Below, piece after piece: positions 46,447 to 57,970 of a stretch of 64,000 nt of DNA; positions within the stretch are counted from its first letter, which is position 1, and every line of letters starts with the position of its first letter. The notes beneath the pieces were generated by a model. It saw nothing but the letters and a program-made list of their open reading frames with translations. It ran no database searches and had not been told where the DNA came from. The position numbers and the translations under genes are program-made. The stretch is from positions 30,951,513 to 31,015,512 of the forward strand of contig CM043968.1 of NCBI GenBank assembly GCA_014529385.2, in the 5' to 3' direction. This DNA comes from Adiantum capillus-veneris. Its lineage: Eukaryota > Streptophyta > Polypodiopsida > Polypodiales > Pteridaceae.

Positions 46447-47736
46447 TCAAGGAAACCAGACTGTCTTCTGCGCACAGTAGCGTTGCAACCCTCCATGTTT
46501 ATCTTGAACCATTGCCTGTCGTACAAGTCGACAAAAAATCCTTCTATAATCGATCCTCAAAATCTCTTGTAGTGTGCCGAAGTAAGTGAGTTCCAAATTC
46601 ATACGATCAATATTGCTCCATACGATCCACATTTCTAAGGTCAACCCTGGCTCTCCCAAAGTATCTTTCTTGCCGATCAGATGGTCCCACAACAAATTAC
46701 CCACATTCTTGAATATGTGCATTGGATCAAGCAAGTGATTGATCATGAGTCTGGGCCAATATGGTAACTCGTACCATAGAGAGAATCTCTTCATCCCTGG
46801 GGGCAAACCGTCATCACACATCTCCTTCTGCTCTAATTGTGCAGACATCCTCGGTGGCTCTCTTCCCAAAAAAAAATCGCGTAACTCATGATTCTCTGGA
46901 AGATACGCTTGATAACCTTCATAGATTTGCTTCTTTAGTGAGGGTGCCTGACACGCATTAAGTCTAGGTCCACATGTGACACATGCTCTGTATCCGCTTG
47001 TTTGTGGCCCTGCATGTATACACATGACAATAGATAAGCTTGAGAAAAACCAAGATTTATAGTGTTTTTAAATCACCTGAGCATTCTGTTAGTCCAAGAT
47101 AGTCATGCATGGTCCACATTAGAATGCCTCTGATCAAAGCATTCCGTCGATCTGTGTGTCGGCTCATATCCACCACTTCTATACCAATCCATAATTGTTG
47201 TAGCTCTTCCAATAGTGGACGAAGATACACATCCATATTCTTCACTTTACACCGCCCCGACACAATCAAGCTTAGAAACATTTGCCCCTTCTTGGTAGTC
47301 AACCACGGGGAATGTTGTAGTTGATGATGACAACCAGCCATACACTGTAAGATATTGATCTCTGACCAAATGGATTAACGCCATCCATAGCCAGGCCTAT
47401 GCGCAAATTTCGAGCTTCCCTGGAAAAATCCGGTCATGTATCATTTATATGTTTCCAGGCTGTACAATCTGCAGGAATCCGTAGCAAACCATCCAAAGAT
47501 CTATTCTCCTCATGCCATGATACTAGGGTGGCCATGGACTTACATTCGAAGAAATGCTTGATGCGAGGAAGCAGAGGAAAATGTCGCAAAACCTTTTGTG
47601 GAATTTTTTGTCCATGGAGATCTACTCGACATCTTTCGGAATCACATTTCGGACACTTCTCCATGTCTATGTATTCCCCTTTGAAAAGAATGCAGTCGTT
47701 AGGACAAGCGTGAATCGAATTGTAATCCATGCCCAA
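46447..47736 (-). pseudogene. CACTA transposase, TNP2/Transposase_21 type
   Basis: Three open pieces on the minus strand. 47736-47434: the zinc-binding N-terminal part (YNSIHACPNDCILFKGEY, CPKCDSERC, KVLRHFPLLPRIKHFF, ADCTAWKHIND). After an in-frame TGA the text continues with LRIGLAMDGVNPFGQRS, where the Asp corresponds to the first catalytic acidic residue. 47341-47057: KGQMFLSLIVSGRCKVKN, NMDVYLRPLLEELQQLW, ILMWTMHDYLGLTECS. 47025-46447: ACVTCGPRLNACQAPS, RPHLICKDEPHD-like remnants, and LPYWPRLMINHLLDPMHIFKNV with the conserved L-D-x-M-H-I-x-K-N block. At least one stop and one frameshift are present; some gaps may be introns. It would bind the ends and cut DNA in the nucleus if intact. 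Confidence 0.9.
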
Positions 47737-47939
47737 GTTTCACAAGATCTTTCTTGCTTCCTCTCTGGAATCTGGCATCACATTATCAGTTGGCAGTATG
47801 TGCTCTTTGAGCAATCTACAAAGTGAAAAAAATGCGATACACTTGTGTAAGTAATCTATCAGGTCATTATACATCTAAAGTTTTTTATAGAAGTAAACAC
47901 GTTGTAATAGATCACCTGAAAAGCGATGTGACGCTAGTG

Positions 47940-48480
47940 TCACTCCACTCAAACTTTGTCTGCATGTAACTTAAACTCAACATAAACTTAAATCTAATCT
48001 AGTCTTAAATCTAAAATAAACCTAAATGTAATCTAACTTAAATCTAAATCTAATCAAATCTTAAATCTAACCTAGCTAATCTTAAATCTTGTCTTAATCT
48101 TAAATCTAGCATAAATCTAAATCTAATCTAATTTTAAACTCAACATAAACCTAAATCTAATCTAATCTTAAATCCTAAATCTCTTAAATCTAACTTAGGT
48201 AATCTTAAATCTTGCCCTAATTTTAAACCTAACGTATCTAAAATTAACATAATCTTAAACTCAACATAAACCTAAATCTAACCTAAACCTAAATGTAATC
48301 TAACCTAATCTTAAATTTAATTTAAATCTTAACATAATCTTAAGTCTAACTTAATTTTAAATTTAGCATAAATTTCAAATATAAGTTAAATGTAATCTAA
48401 CTTAATCTTAGATCTTAATCTAACATAATCTTAAATGTAATTTTAAATCTAACCTAACCCTAAATCTTAATATAACATTT
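47940..48480. repeat. Degenerate repeat of CTAAATCTAATCTTAAAT type
   Basis: Some 500 bp of variants of AATCTAATCTTAAATCTAAC with irregular 6- to 20-bp periodicity. No coding potential. It lies between the transposase and the right end of the CACTA element. Confidence 0.85.
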
Positions 48481-48554
48481 CATTTTATATTTTCTCTACT
48501 TTTTTTATCTATTTCTCTCTCTCTTTGCTTTCTCCCCTTACCTCTCTTTTTTCG

Positions 48555-48557
48555 TCT

Positions 48558-48602
<45 letters not shown>

Positions 48603-48668
48603 GTGTGTGTGTGTATGCATCTTTGTTTATGCATGTGTGTGTGTGTGTGTGTTTTGTTTATGCATGTG

Positions 48669-48726
<58 letters not shown>

Positions 48727-48733
48727 GACACAA

Positions 48734-48773
<40 letters not shown>

Positions 48774-48905
48774 GGAGAGAAAGAGAAAGAGGGGAAGGTA
48801 ACATGAGAGAGAGGAGAGGGAAGGAGTATACCTGGCTCTCCTTCCTCTCCTCGTGTGTGTGTGTGTGTTGTCTGTGTGTGGGGGGGGAAGAGAGAGGGAG
48901 AGAGG
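48555..48905. repeat. Cluster of (CT)n, (GT)n and (GA)n microsatellites in the CACTA element
   Basis: (CT)n at about 48560-48600, GT runs around 48603-48652, (CT)n at about 48674-48723, a GT run at about 48734-48752, then GA-rich text and another GT run at about 48853-48878. The block alternates polypyrimidine and polypurine on the same strand. Confidence 0.93.
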
Positions 48906-48994
48906 GAGAGCACGGGTTTACCTGTTTTGTTAGAGCACCGAAACTCAGATCTGAGATCTGAGTTTTTGGCTTCTCGATTTATTTTTTACCCTTG

Positions 48995-49141
48995 TCGGCG
49001 TCGCTATAAGAGTCGCTATAGGCGTCGCTATGAAACAAAGAAAATTGTGACGCTCATAGCGATGCCCATAGTGACACCATGGATTTTCACTTTTGAGTGT
49101 CGCACTGTGAGCGTCGCTAATGTGAAGTACCTCTTATAGTG
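48995..49141. repeat. Right terminal region of the CACTA element
   Basis: It contains GGCGTCGCTATAAGAGTCGC, GGCGTCGCTATG, TCATAGCGATG and GAGCGTCGCTAAT, ending CCTCTTATAGTG. It mirrors the left end. Confidence 0.93.
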
Positions 49142-49939
49142 AGATAATTTTAATAAGAGCTCACCTCACCTATAAATAGAGCCCTTTTCCCTTTGTAAAC
49201 AGCATGTTCTCTACACTATTGCTCACTACTTTGAGGGTACCATTCTCCATCTTAGTTGTAGGGAGAGAGAGTGGGCTCTCTATACACCATTACTTATGGT
49301 GTATAGGAAAGCTTATTTGAGCTAGTTGTAGCATTGCAAGGGAGTGAGTGATTCATAACTTCCAATCAAAGTTGTAGCTACTCTTTCACATCAATTGAAT
49401 CAATAAGTTGGGTGCAATTGCGGTTCAAAACTCTCTTGAGTCTCTCCAATTCACGCTTGGCAAACTCATCTCGTTTGGTTTAAGGTGACGTATTTTCATT
49501 TTGAGATTCTTGTGTAGGATTGTTTGTATGTGACTTGAGAGCTCTTGTGTTTGTTTTGTTGCTTGGGAAAACATTATAAGAGGGTTGTATGGTGAAAGGG
49601 TTCCCATAACCCTATGATAATGTGTAGATCGCAACATCATCAAACTTAATTGTGTCTCTTGACTCTCCTCCAAGCTGTTTATACATTCGCGTCAATCATT
49701 TAAGTTGAAGCTTAATTCTTGCACAAATCTCTCTCTCTCTAGGTGTTTGGTATGTGTATGTGTAGCATTGATATTAGTGTTAGTGTACCCTTCCTTCTTG
49801 CTTGTATTGCTCAGGGATTCTCCTCTTCGATGTCCTAGTTCGCTAACTAGGTGGTGCCCCGGCCCCAATTGAACAGCACGGGAGCTTTGAGGGGTCTTTA
49901 GAGGTCACCTCTTTTGTTGCCCACCCTAGACCCGTCTCA

Positions 49940-51086
49940 CCAGCAATGTGAGCAATATGCAAATTAAATTGCAAAAGAAAATTTTCCCACCTCATTTGTT
50001 TGTCAAAAAGCTTGGTTTGTGTCATGAAGTACTTGAGACTTTGGTGTTTGGTTCGTAGAATAAATGAAGTCCCCAACAAATAATGCTTCCATGTGTTTAG
50101 GGCATGTAGAACAACTAAAAACTCTTTCTCATAAATGCTTAAGACACGTTCATCTGTAGTGAGCCTTCGGCTCTTATTTGCTATGGCATGCCCTTCTTGA
50201 AGCAAGACTGCTCTAATGCAATCACCACAAGCATCACATTGGACCTCAAATGACTTTGAGAGATCCGAAAGCATGAGGACTGGTTGGGAGGTAAGTTTCT
50301 CTTTGAGCTTGTCAAAAGCATTTTGCTCCTTAGCAGTCCATAAATACTTAACGTTCTTCTTAGTTAAGTCATGTAGTGGTCCTGCTATTTGAGAAAAATT
50401 TGCTATGAAGCGTCTATAGTATGTGCACATACAAATAAAGCTTCTTGACTCATGTAGATTCCTTGGATTAGGCCATGCTTTTATTACCTCTAACTTTGAT
50501 GGATCCATACGGATATCATCTTGAGAGATAATATGACCTAAGTATTGAATCTCTTAAAGGAAAAATTCGCTTTTCTTTTGGTTGAGAAAAAGCTTGCTCT
50601 CCCTCAATGCTCAAAAAATTGCTTGGAGATGTTGCTTATGTTCCTCCAAGGACTTGGAGTAGATGATGATATCATCAAAGAACACTCCAGTGAATTTGTG
50701 GTAGGGTCTAAAGATTTTCTCCAATAGACAATTGAACGTGGCTGGTGCATTAGTCAAGCCAAAGGGCATGACTACGTATTCATAAAGACCAAACGTTGTG
50801 CAAAACGTGGTCTTTAGGACATCTTCATTCACTATCCTTATTTGATGATAGCCACTTTTAAGGTCATAATCCTAATGAAGTAGGTACATCCATGTAGCTT
50901 ATCAAACAAATCTTCTACCCGAGACACGAGAAATCTATTTTTGATAGTGATATGGTTTATTGCTCGATAGTCCACACACATACGGTATGTACCATATTTC
51001 TTTTGCACTAAAAGGATTGGAGACCAAATGGGAGAGGAGCTAGGCCTCCCCATCCCTTTGTCAACCAATTCTTGTACTTGCCTCAT
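49940..51086 (-). pseudogene. Gypsy-B2 reverse transcriptase and RNase H
   Basis: Minus-strand pieces: 51086-50838 (RQVQELVDKGMGRPSSSPIW, RMCVDYRAINHITI), a short frame break at about 50870, 50832-50611 ([42 protein letters not shown] with F-F-D-D), and 50508 onward (MDPSKLEVIKAWPNPRNL, FEVQCDACGDCIRAVL, IYEKEFLVVLHALNTWKHYL, HIAHIAG). The reading stops at 49940, where the solo LTR is inserted. It is less damaged than the B1 copy. Confidence 0.92.
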
Positions 51087-52990
51087 GATCTCCTCTTATT
51101 GAGCTTGAGAAAATCGATAGGGAGGCTTGTTAGGCGGTGAGCTTCCTGGAAGGAGGTCAATGCGATGGTTATCATCCCCTCGTTTTGGAGGTAAGTCCAT
51201 AGGATTTCATCGATTAACACATTTTGGAATCCTTTTAGAAAATTAAGCAAGTCTAACTCTTCTTGATTCCTACCATTTACATTTGATGAAACATTAGGAT
51301 CTCCTAAGGACTTTTTGACAAAAATCATGTACATAGAAACTGAGCTCTTCATTGATTTATCAAAAGCAGGAGGATTTACAAGTGGTATAATACGACCACA
51401 CTCACTAGCATCTATATACATGTTCTTTCCCCTGTAGGTGAAGTAGATTCTCTTTTCAGGGAACTTCATGTTGGCAGCCATGAGATCAAAACATGGCGCC
51501 CCTAGGATAGCATCCTCATGCTGGAGAGGAGAGATGAAAAAGTCTTCTTTGTCGACATAGCTTTGGACATGAAGCCTCAACTTCCCAATCAAGGGAGTAA
51601 CGGAGGCTTGTTGTCCCTTGAAAGTATGTCAGCCGTTACAATATCTCCCATCTCAAAAGCTTGAATGCCCAACTTGGTGGCCAACTCCGTTGATATGAAG
51701 TTGTGGGTAGAGCCAAAGTCAAACAGGATAAAGGCATCATGCTCCCTTACCTTTACCCAAGCATAGGAGAGAGATGATCCTTTGCAATGAGCATCCTCTT
51801 TTGGAGCTTCGATGGTGGAAAACCTAGGAGTCTCATTGCGAGCATTTTTCTTGGAGCAAGAACGATAGCCATGTCCTTGCTCCCCACACTTAAAACACTT
51901 ATGGTCCTTGCGAAAAGCTTCAAGCTCTTCAGGAGAGAGTTTGTTTTTGCCTTTGTAAACTCTCTTCTCCTTGGACAGATTGTTGTTGTTGTTGGAAGTG
52001 CCTTGGAAAGAATTTTGGGCATTGGTTTTCCCCTTTGCATCATTTTTGTCTTTGTTTTCCATGGGCTTGACATTCCGTCTCGCCCCTTGTTGGAAATTGA
52101 GGCATGAAGCAACCGTGGTGTGATGGATTACTTTGGTGATACAACCAAGCCATTGAGGGTTGATGTATTCGGCCATCTCTTCATGTAATCCTGCAAAAAA
52201 TTGTTGCTTTTGCTCAACGAAGTCTATCTTTTGGAAGACAGTAGCCGTGAGATGTAAATCCCAAAACTTGTTTACATATTTATGGACAGACTCATAAGAG
52301 AGAAGCTTCAAATTGGGCCATTTGGTAAGCACTTTGTCCTTTGCATCGCTTGCAAGGAATTGCTTAATGATGGAAACTCATAGAGTTTTCCATGTCTTTG
52401 GGGCTTCGTCGTTGCCATGAAGGCTAGCCCACCATTGACGAGCCAATTTCTAGAAGTGCATAGCTACATGGCGTAGCTTGGAGGACTCTGTGAAGCCCTT
52501 GTCTCCAAAGGCCACATCAAATTCATGGATGAAGGCCAACACTTTGTTAGTGGCACCAAAGGTGCCATCATAGGTGAGAAAAGAGATATTTTTTCCTCCC
52601 TCTTTGAACTTCTTGAGCTTTTGTGACCTTCGCCATGCAGGGTATGTTTTGTGATGTCCTCCCCTCTTGTATTCTCTAGGAGAATAGCCATAGCTTTCGT
52701 TGAAAGAAGAGGAAGGTGAAGAAGAAGGAGAATAGGGTGACCTCTTTCTTGCCCTTCTCTTACTTCATTTCATCTCTTCCCTTTTGAAGTGATGAGGATC
52801 AAGACTGTGGGTTGAACACTTCCTCTTGGGAGGAGTTGGCAATCTTCTAGACCGCCGTCTTTGTGGAGCCACGTCTTGAGAGGAACTTAAAGTTTCATTG
52901 ATTTCTTGCTCTTTGGATTGCTCCTCTCGTATGGGAGAGAGTCTTATTTTGGGGGTCTCTTCAAGAGGTCTCCTAAGCTCTCTCTCCTCT
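51083..52990 (-). pseudogene. Gypsy-B2 Gag and protease
   Basis: Gag N-terminal pieces (basic Ser/Arg-rich region about 52870-52740, KLKKFKEGGKNISF-like text near 52610) lead to the open frame 52332-51589 with KATVFQ-type Gag core text, an intact CCHC knuckle CFKCGEQGHGYRSC (about 51905-51864), and the protease start FILFDFGSTHNFIS, where D-S/T-G has become D-F-G (codons 51720-51712). After a frameshift at about 51590 the protease continues (IGKLRLHVQSYVDKEDF, AILGAPCFDLM). The B2 knuckle shows what B1 lost. Confidence 0.9.
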
Positions 52991-52999
52991 TGGAGAGGA

Positions 53000-53583
53000 A
53001 GAGAAATCCCATAAAGCGCAAAATTATTGAGTAACTTTGGCTTGCAAAACAGGGTTGCCTATAGCTTGCTACAACCTAGTAACGAGATAATTGACAAACA
53101 CAGGGGCATCATCATTAGCACCTTCATGTGCAAAATCAAAGCTATCAATGTTCATTCTACTCTCTTGGTTATTGTCAACCATGTTAACAAAATTTGTGTA
53201 CTTACTTATTATATGCTTTGGCAATTCAAAACCTTAGTTGCCACTCCTCTTAGCCTTTGAAAATCGGCATTTAAGTATCTACACCCACGGCTCGAAGTGG
53301 TTAATTATAGAGAGTAGTGGAGTGGGTCTAATATTGCAGAATTGCCAAGGGCTAGCTCCTTTCGGACTTCCTATGGCTCAATAAAGGTAAAGTCGTAGGC
53401 AAGTCTAAAAAGACCCCATTATTAAGTCCAAAGCTCCCGAGGTGTGCACCATATCCCACATAGTGGGCTCAACAAAATCGATAATAGATCCCAGCCCCAC
53501 TTACCCTAATATAATCAACAAAATCAACCATTTATAGGCTACTTAAGGACCACTCTTCTTAAGCAAGAAAAGAGAAACCAAAT
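53000..53583 (-). other. Leader of Gypsy-B2
   Basis: Noncoding region between Gag and PBS, present in B2 and largely replaced in B1 by an inverted RT fragment. No motif is recognised apart from homology of the first 65 bp to B1. Confidence 0.7.
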
Positions 53584-53595
53584 GCTCTGATACCA
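53584..53595 (-). other. Primer-binding site of Gypsy-B2
   Basis: The minus strand reads TGGTATCAGAGC, the initiator Met-tRNA type, one base inside the LTR. Chromoviruses commonly use this primer. Confidence 0.92.
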
Positions 53596-54337
53596 ATGTA
53601 ATGGAAATGGCCTATTAACTTGAGAGTAGCAAAAATTAGAGAAAGTACTTTTGTGAAATTACTTTGTGAGCATAGTGGGTGAACTTAATTGATGGTAGCA
53701 ACATAAACATAGCATTAAGTTAACTTGGCATGAACAATAATTTTGCAAGAGAGAGAATTTAGAGAACATGACAACAATTGAGGACCGGAATTATGTGGAA
53801 CCGGTCCCCCCTCCAATAGGCATTTGTATTATAGTTTCTCCCATCAAGAGAGACTTGTTACAATACAATCTTTGTGTTCCTTGTGACCTAGGTGATGTCA
53901 TGAAGATGGAAATCTTCATGCATCACGAGCATAACATAAACTTTGTGGAAATCATTAACTATCCCAAGCCTCAGTCCCAAGACCTCAAACACTTTCGAAG
54001 GTGGAGAGAGCTAGCAGGGAATGAGGGTAGGAAAGAGGAAGAAAAAACATTTCATAAGAGAAAGAATTAGTTCCTCACTTATCATGACTCTTCTTGTTTG
54101 CATACATAATAGCATAGTAATGAAGATGGAGAAGATGGCAAGCTTAAGCATTGAAGCATGGCTCTTGGCTGGATTTGCATTCCATAGCCAAGAGTGTTGG
54201 TGTAGGCTCTCAACCTCTCTACTTGCTTGCAGAAGGAGAGGGAGCTCTTTCACTTTGAAAAATGCACAATGAGAGTGTGTGTGAGTGTCTGTGGGAGACT
54301 AAACCCCTCAAGCAACCCCCTAGCTTGCTTTGGTCGA

Positions 54338-54356
54338 CCCCCCCCCCCCCCCCCCC
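54338..54356. repeat. Poly-C tract in the Gypsy-B2 LTR
   Basis: A run of 19 C residues. Length may be inaccurate, since such tracts are error-prone in sequencing. Confidence 0.9.
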
Positions 54357-54689
54357 TTGTAGCTCATGCTTGAAGCTCATTGGACCCCTCCTAGCCTATC
54401 CAATCACAAGCAAGGGCATATCAAGCAACAAGGGTAGCCTTGGGACAAGTGTCCCCCTTTCCCCTTTGAGAGAGAGGACTTGATAAATGCTAAAAATAAT
54501 AATTAACTCCACTAAATTATCATTGGACCCCTTGGAAGGCCAATAGGCTTTAGGCACACCATGAGGGTAACCTAGCTAGGGGCTTGAAATGTGTCCTACT
54601 TGCCTCTTGGGCAAGGGGTTCCTTTTGGGAGAGAGAGTGGTCAAGCAACCACCCCCCCTTCTTGCATGGCTTGCCCCCTCCTTGTAGGG

Positions 54690-54930
54690 ATTTGCATTGA
54701 TTTTTGTGACACCTCAAGCCCCTCAACCTTGGGCCCAGTTCTCACCACAAGCTTGGCCCTTAAGCCCCTCAAGCTTGGGCTGGGTTCCCACCTCAAGTAC
54801 ATCCCTAGCATCTCAAGCATGAAAAGCACCTCAAGCATCTCAATCATCAAGCACTTCAAGCATCTCAGTCATCAAGCATGACAAGCACCTCAAGCTTGGG
54901 CCGGGTTTCCACCTCAAGCACAGCCCTATC
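54690..54930. repeat. Minisatellite in the Gypsy-B2 LTR
   Basis: Repeated CATCTCAAGCATCAAGCAC-like units, embedded between larger repeats of CCTCAAGCTTGGGC(T/C)GGGTT (near 54769 and 54890, variant near 54720). Confidence 0.85.
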
Positions 54931-55379
54931 TTACCTAAGGTCAAAGGACTTTTAGCACTAACTATTGGAGGTCTTCAATGAAGCTAACCATAAGGTCTTT
55001 AAGCTCCATTGGTTAGCCTTGCTCTGTGACAAACCATCTCTCATTTGTGCCCCTTTACCATTGGCCCCGTGTTGAGATAGATCTATAAGCACATGTCTGT
55101 ATCCTAACCCTTGTTCCCGTTTATTCTCCCACACTAAATGATCAGTTTAATATGAGAAAATCATTTGGGTTGGTTAGATATTAGATTTTATGACAGATGT
55201 GGTGAATTTGCAGTCAATCATGTAGACTCCTATCCAATGCATAATCACATTGGGTGAACTGTTTAAAATAAGACCACATCTATGAAAGGATCTGTAACTC
55301 ACCATGGGAAAGATGGGCTTAGAGGAGGTAACCTAGGAAAACCTATAAGAATTGTGAATGGAGGAATCGCGGGCAAAGA

Positions 55380-55700
55380 TTGTCAAATCCGTGCCCATGA
55401 ACAAAGTCAAAGATTATTGTAGCCATATCGGTAAAAGCGATTTTGGAAAGATTAGAAAAATTAGCAATTACACAAACACAAATGAAACTGCAACTGACAT
55501 ATGGGCATATTGAGAAACCAATGGGCTTATTGGAAAATGTGATAGTCAACTCCTGTGGAATTGACTACCAACACACTTTTCCTATTGTATAGTTTGGGAA
55601 AAAACTGAACTATGAAATCAATATGGGAATCTACCTTTCATGAGACAAATACAGTTGATTCAAGATTGGAGAAACTACTATCTTTACCTGAAACAAGTTG
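55380..55700 (+). pseudogene. Gypsy-A4 protease, C-terminal half
   Basis: Across one frameshift the text reads HIEKPMGLLENVIVNSCGID, YQHTFPIV, then PFMRQIQLIQDW, typical of the second half of gypsy retropepsin (flap and ILGRPF-type end). The DTG part is not recognised. It lies upstream of RT, the usual place, unlike the protease-like domain of Gypsy-A1. Confidence 0.7.
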
Positions 55701-56199
55701 GATCAATTACTCAAATAAAAGGATCGTTCTTAGAAGGATGTTTTGCAGACACTAATCTAGGAGTTGGATTCAGAAACCTCAGTAAAAACTAAAGCCAAAA
55801 TTAAAGGGCAGAACTCAATACTTGATGATGATAGATGCACCAGATTGTATCAAGAACAAGGTAATTGGAAGATATCCATCCATGAAAAACACGGATTGAA
55901 GGAACAAAATAAAACAAAAACCGAGCAAGTCGGATGAGAACAAGGGAAAGAAACATCCAATGACTAAAACCAAGTGAAAAGTGAAGTATAGAGAGTTGAA
56001 ACGGACCTTGAAAGAGGTATAGACTATTGAGATGGAGTTAGAGAGCAACTAACCAAGGGCAATCAGTGTTCCTTTGCACTACAAAAAATACACTCTACAA
56101 GATCAATGAATCATAGTAGAGCAACCGCTGAGACAATTTAAAGAACCACGAAATCATATGAGGGTCATGAAAATGCCAAACAAATTGACCTCGCAAAGC

Positions 56200-56936
56200 T
56201 GGGAGAAGACTCAAAGCCAGCATACATAGCTACAGATTTGTCTCAAGAAGAGGAAGAGATTCTCATTTGGACATCAAAGGAGTACACGGCTATCTTCACT
56301 AAGAAAGAGATCAAGAAGCTCAAGGAAGTTGACTTCATCTATGAAATTGAACACATTGATTGAGTATCACCTATTGTGGTAATGCCAGAAAAGAATGGTA
56401 AACTCGGAGTGTGTGTGAACCTCATGAAGGTGAATGCCAGCTACTATAGGAGATAACTATCCTCTTCCTACCACGAATCATGTTTTAGAATGAGTAGCTG
56501 GAAAGGAGGCTTATAGCGTCTTGGATGGATTCTCGGGTTATAATCAGTTAGCCATAGATCCCAAACATCAACACAAAATGACTTTTGCCACGGAATGGAA
56601 ATTTTTTGCTTACAGAGTCATGACTTTTGGACTGACCAATGCACCAGAAACATTCCAACGGCTGATGAGCCATGCATTCAAAGAATATATGCAAAAGTTC
56701 TGAGAAGTTTACATGGATTATCTTTGTGTTCATTCAACTAAACAAGAGAGCCATTTTGAACAGTTAAGGTGTGTCTTTGAGAACTGTCCTCTATATAGGA
56801 TTTGCTTAAATTGTTTATGCTTGCACAGGGCAAAATTATTGGACATATTGTATCAAAAAATAGTATTGCTATAGATGTGGAAAAATGTCAATAATTACTA
56901 AGATGTTTAGACCGATCAATGTTAAGGAAGTTCAGG
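56200..56936 (+). pseudogene. Gypsy-A4 reverse transcriptase
   Basis: SKPAYIATDLSQEEEEILIW is the pre-RT linker. Then come FIYEIEHID-stop, VCVNLMKVNA, LDGFSGYNQLAIDPKHQHKM, FFAYRVMTFGLTNAPETFQ and RLMSHAFKEYM. The catalytic box is Y-M-D-Y (about 56708-56720), so the second Asp is lost. A TGA at 56701 and frame breaks confirm inactivity. The RT is cut at 56936 by Gypsy-D1. Confidence 0.88.
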
Positions 56937-57112
56937 TGTAAGACCTAGGGTAATTGAACATAGGATCCTCCTCTCTACCGCCCCTTATATAGGCTAGCTC
57001 CTAGCACTTGCCCTAAGCGGATCCCCAGTCCGCACTGGTCCAGTCCAGGCCCTTGGCCTAGGTCCCTGACCCCCTAGGTTGGGCCTTGCCCCGTAGGACC
57101 CTTGTCCTGACA
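56937..57112 (-). repeat. 3' LTR of Gypsy-D1 (176 bp) with adjacent polypurine tract
   Basis: TGTAAGACCTAGGG to TCCTGACA. The minus-strand purine tract AAGGGGGGAGTAA (57113-57127) adjoins it. Confidence 0.93.
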
Positions 57113-57127
57113 TTACTCCCCCCTTAA

Positions 57128-57970
57128 GGAAGATTTTTCGTCCTTGAAAACACAAGTAGTAATATCTTCTTAAGAATACTGATGTTTTCTTTATTGACGT
57201 CCCATAAGTGAGCCAGTTGTCTGTATGACCGATAATTGGTGCAGCGAGGAGATTCAATGAAACCAAGAGTAACATCTTGATTTTCAGCATTGTTGTCCGT
57301 TTGCAACCACTTGGGTCTAAATGGTAACTCCATTTATGACTCACTTGAGTGCTGTAAGGGATTAACCACAACTAAGAGTTGTCCAAAGGCATAACCAATT
57401 TTCAGATCTTCTGAAGGTATTGGAATAATGCAAGGAAACCTTGGCGTAACTTTCCATGCAGTTGTGAGCCAGATTTCCTACTCGCATGAGTATCTTGAAA
57501 AGTCCGTAGATAGGGAGTGTCCTCATGTTAGAATTCTGTTTGAACACAAAGAACTACATGTTCATCCCTAATGAAGGTTACTTGCCAACATACTTTGTCA
57601 GCACACCTGGTAAGTCCTTGACGTATGAAAGTATTGACACAATCTCATCTATTCAGAAATGCATTGTGCTAATGTATGCTCTTAGCAGATCCTTTAGCAC
57701 AAGATTACTCTTTGTAATCTGCCTATCCCCTTGGATAACTGATAGTACTGAGGTGTGTTTTCCTCACGGTTTACAGACAGTCGTCCCAGATGACTGGTAA
57801 ACGGGGAATCACAGTAGTGTATAACATTGGTGAGGAATCAAAAATGTCCGAAATAACCATCGTGGTTAACTTGAAAAAATCCACAAACGCCCAAACCGAG
57901 CCATGACCTCTATTGGTGATTAGTAGACCCAAAAGTAATCTCATAGACATAGTGCACATAGAGTGCAAAA
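57128..57970 (-). pseudogene. Gypsy-D1 integrase remnant
   Basis: Minus-strand blocks, each in its own frame: LLITNRGHGSVWAFVDFF (core with the first Asp in VDFF, about 57935-57880), HPQGDRQITKSN-like text followed by LVLKDLLRAYIS (about 57740-57670), and YGLFKILMRVGNLAHN (about 57510-57460, the C-terminal GPFKI region). Stops and indels are frequent. The homologous fragment Gypsy-D2 is at 28678-29190. Confidence 0.75.

Larger units (their letters stand above)
49940..55133 (-). mobile_element. Gypsy-B2: chromovirus-type Ty3/gypsy element, right part (5' LTR to RNase H)
   Basis: Minus-strand order: 5' LTR (55133-53597), PBS (53595-53584), leader (53583-53000), Gag and protease (about 52990-51083), RT and RNase H (51086-49940). 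It continues at 41282-41152 beyond the solo-LTR insertion. It is closely related to Gypsy-B1 but keeps the full leader that B1 lost. Integrase and 3' LTR are missing. Confidence 0.92.
53597..55133 (-). repeat. 5' LTR of Gypsy-B2 (about 1.54 kb; outer limit inferred)
   Basis: The PBS-side end TGTAATGG (53597) is firm and shared with B1. The outer end is placed at TTCTCCCACA (55133), which gives TGTGGGAGAA on the minus strand. It contains a C-tract (54338-54356) and a CTCAAGCATC-type minisatellite. Open frames inside are LTR text. Confidence 0.7.

Noticed and set aside
53768..54483. Open frames 53768-54070, 54021-54272 and 54262-54483
   Set aside because: They lie in the Gypsy-B2 LTR and recur in part in the B1 LTR; no protein motif and no expected coding role.
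56994..57371. Gly/Arg-rich minus-strand frames 56994-57371 and 62247-62450
   Set aside because: Both begin or end in the Gypsy-D1 LTR copies and share the same LTR-encoded residues; not a gene.
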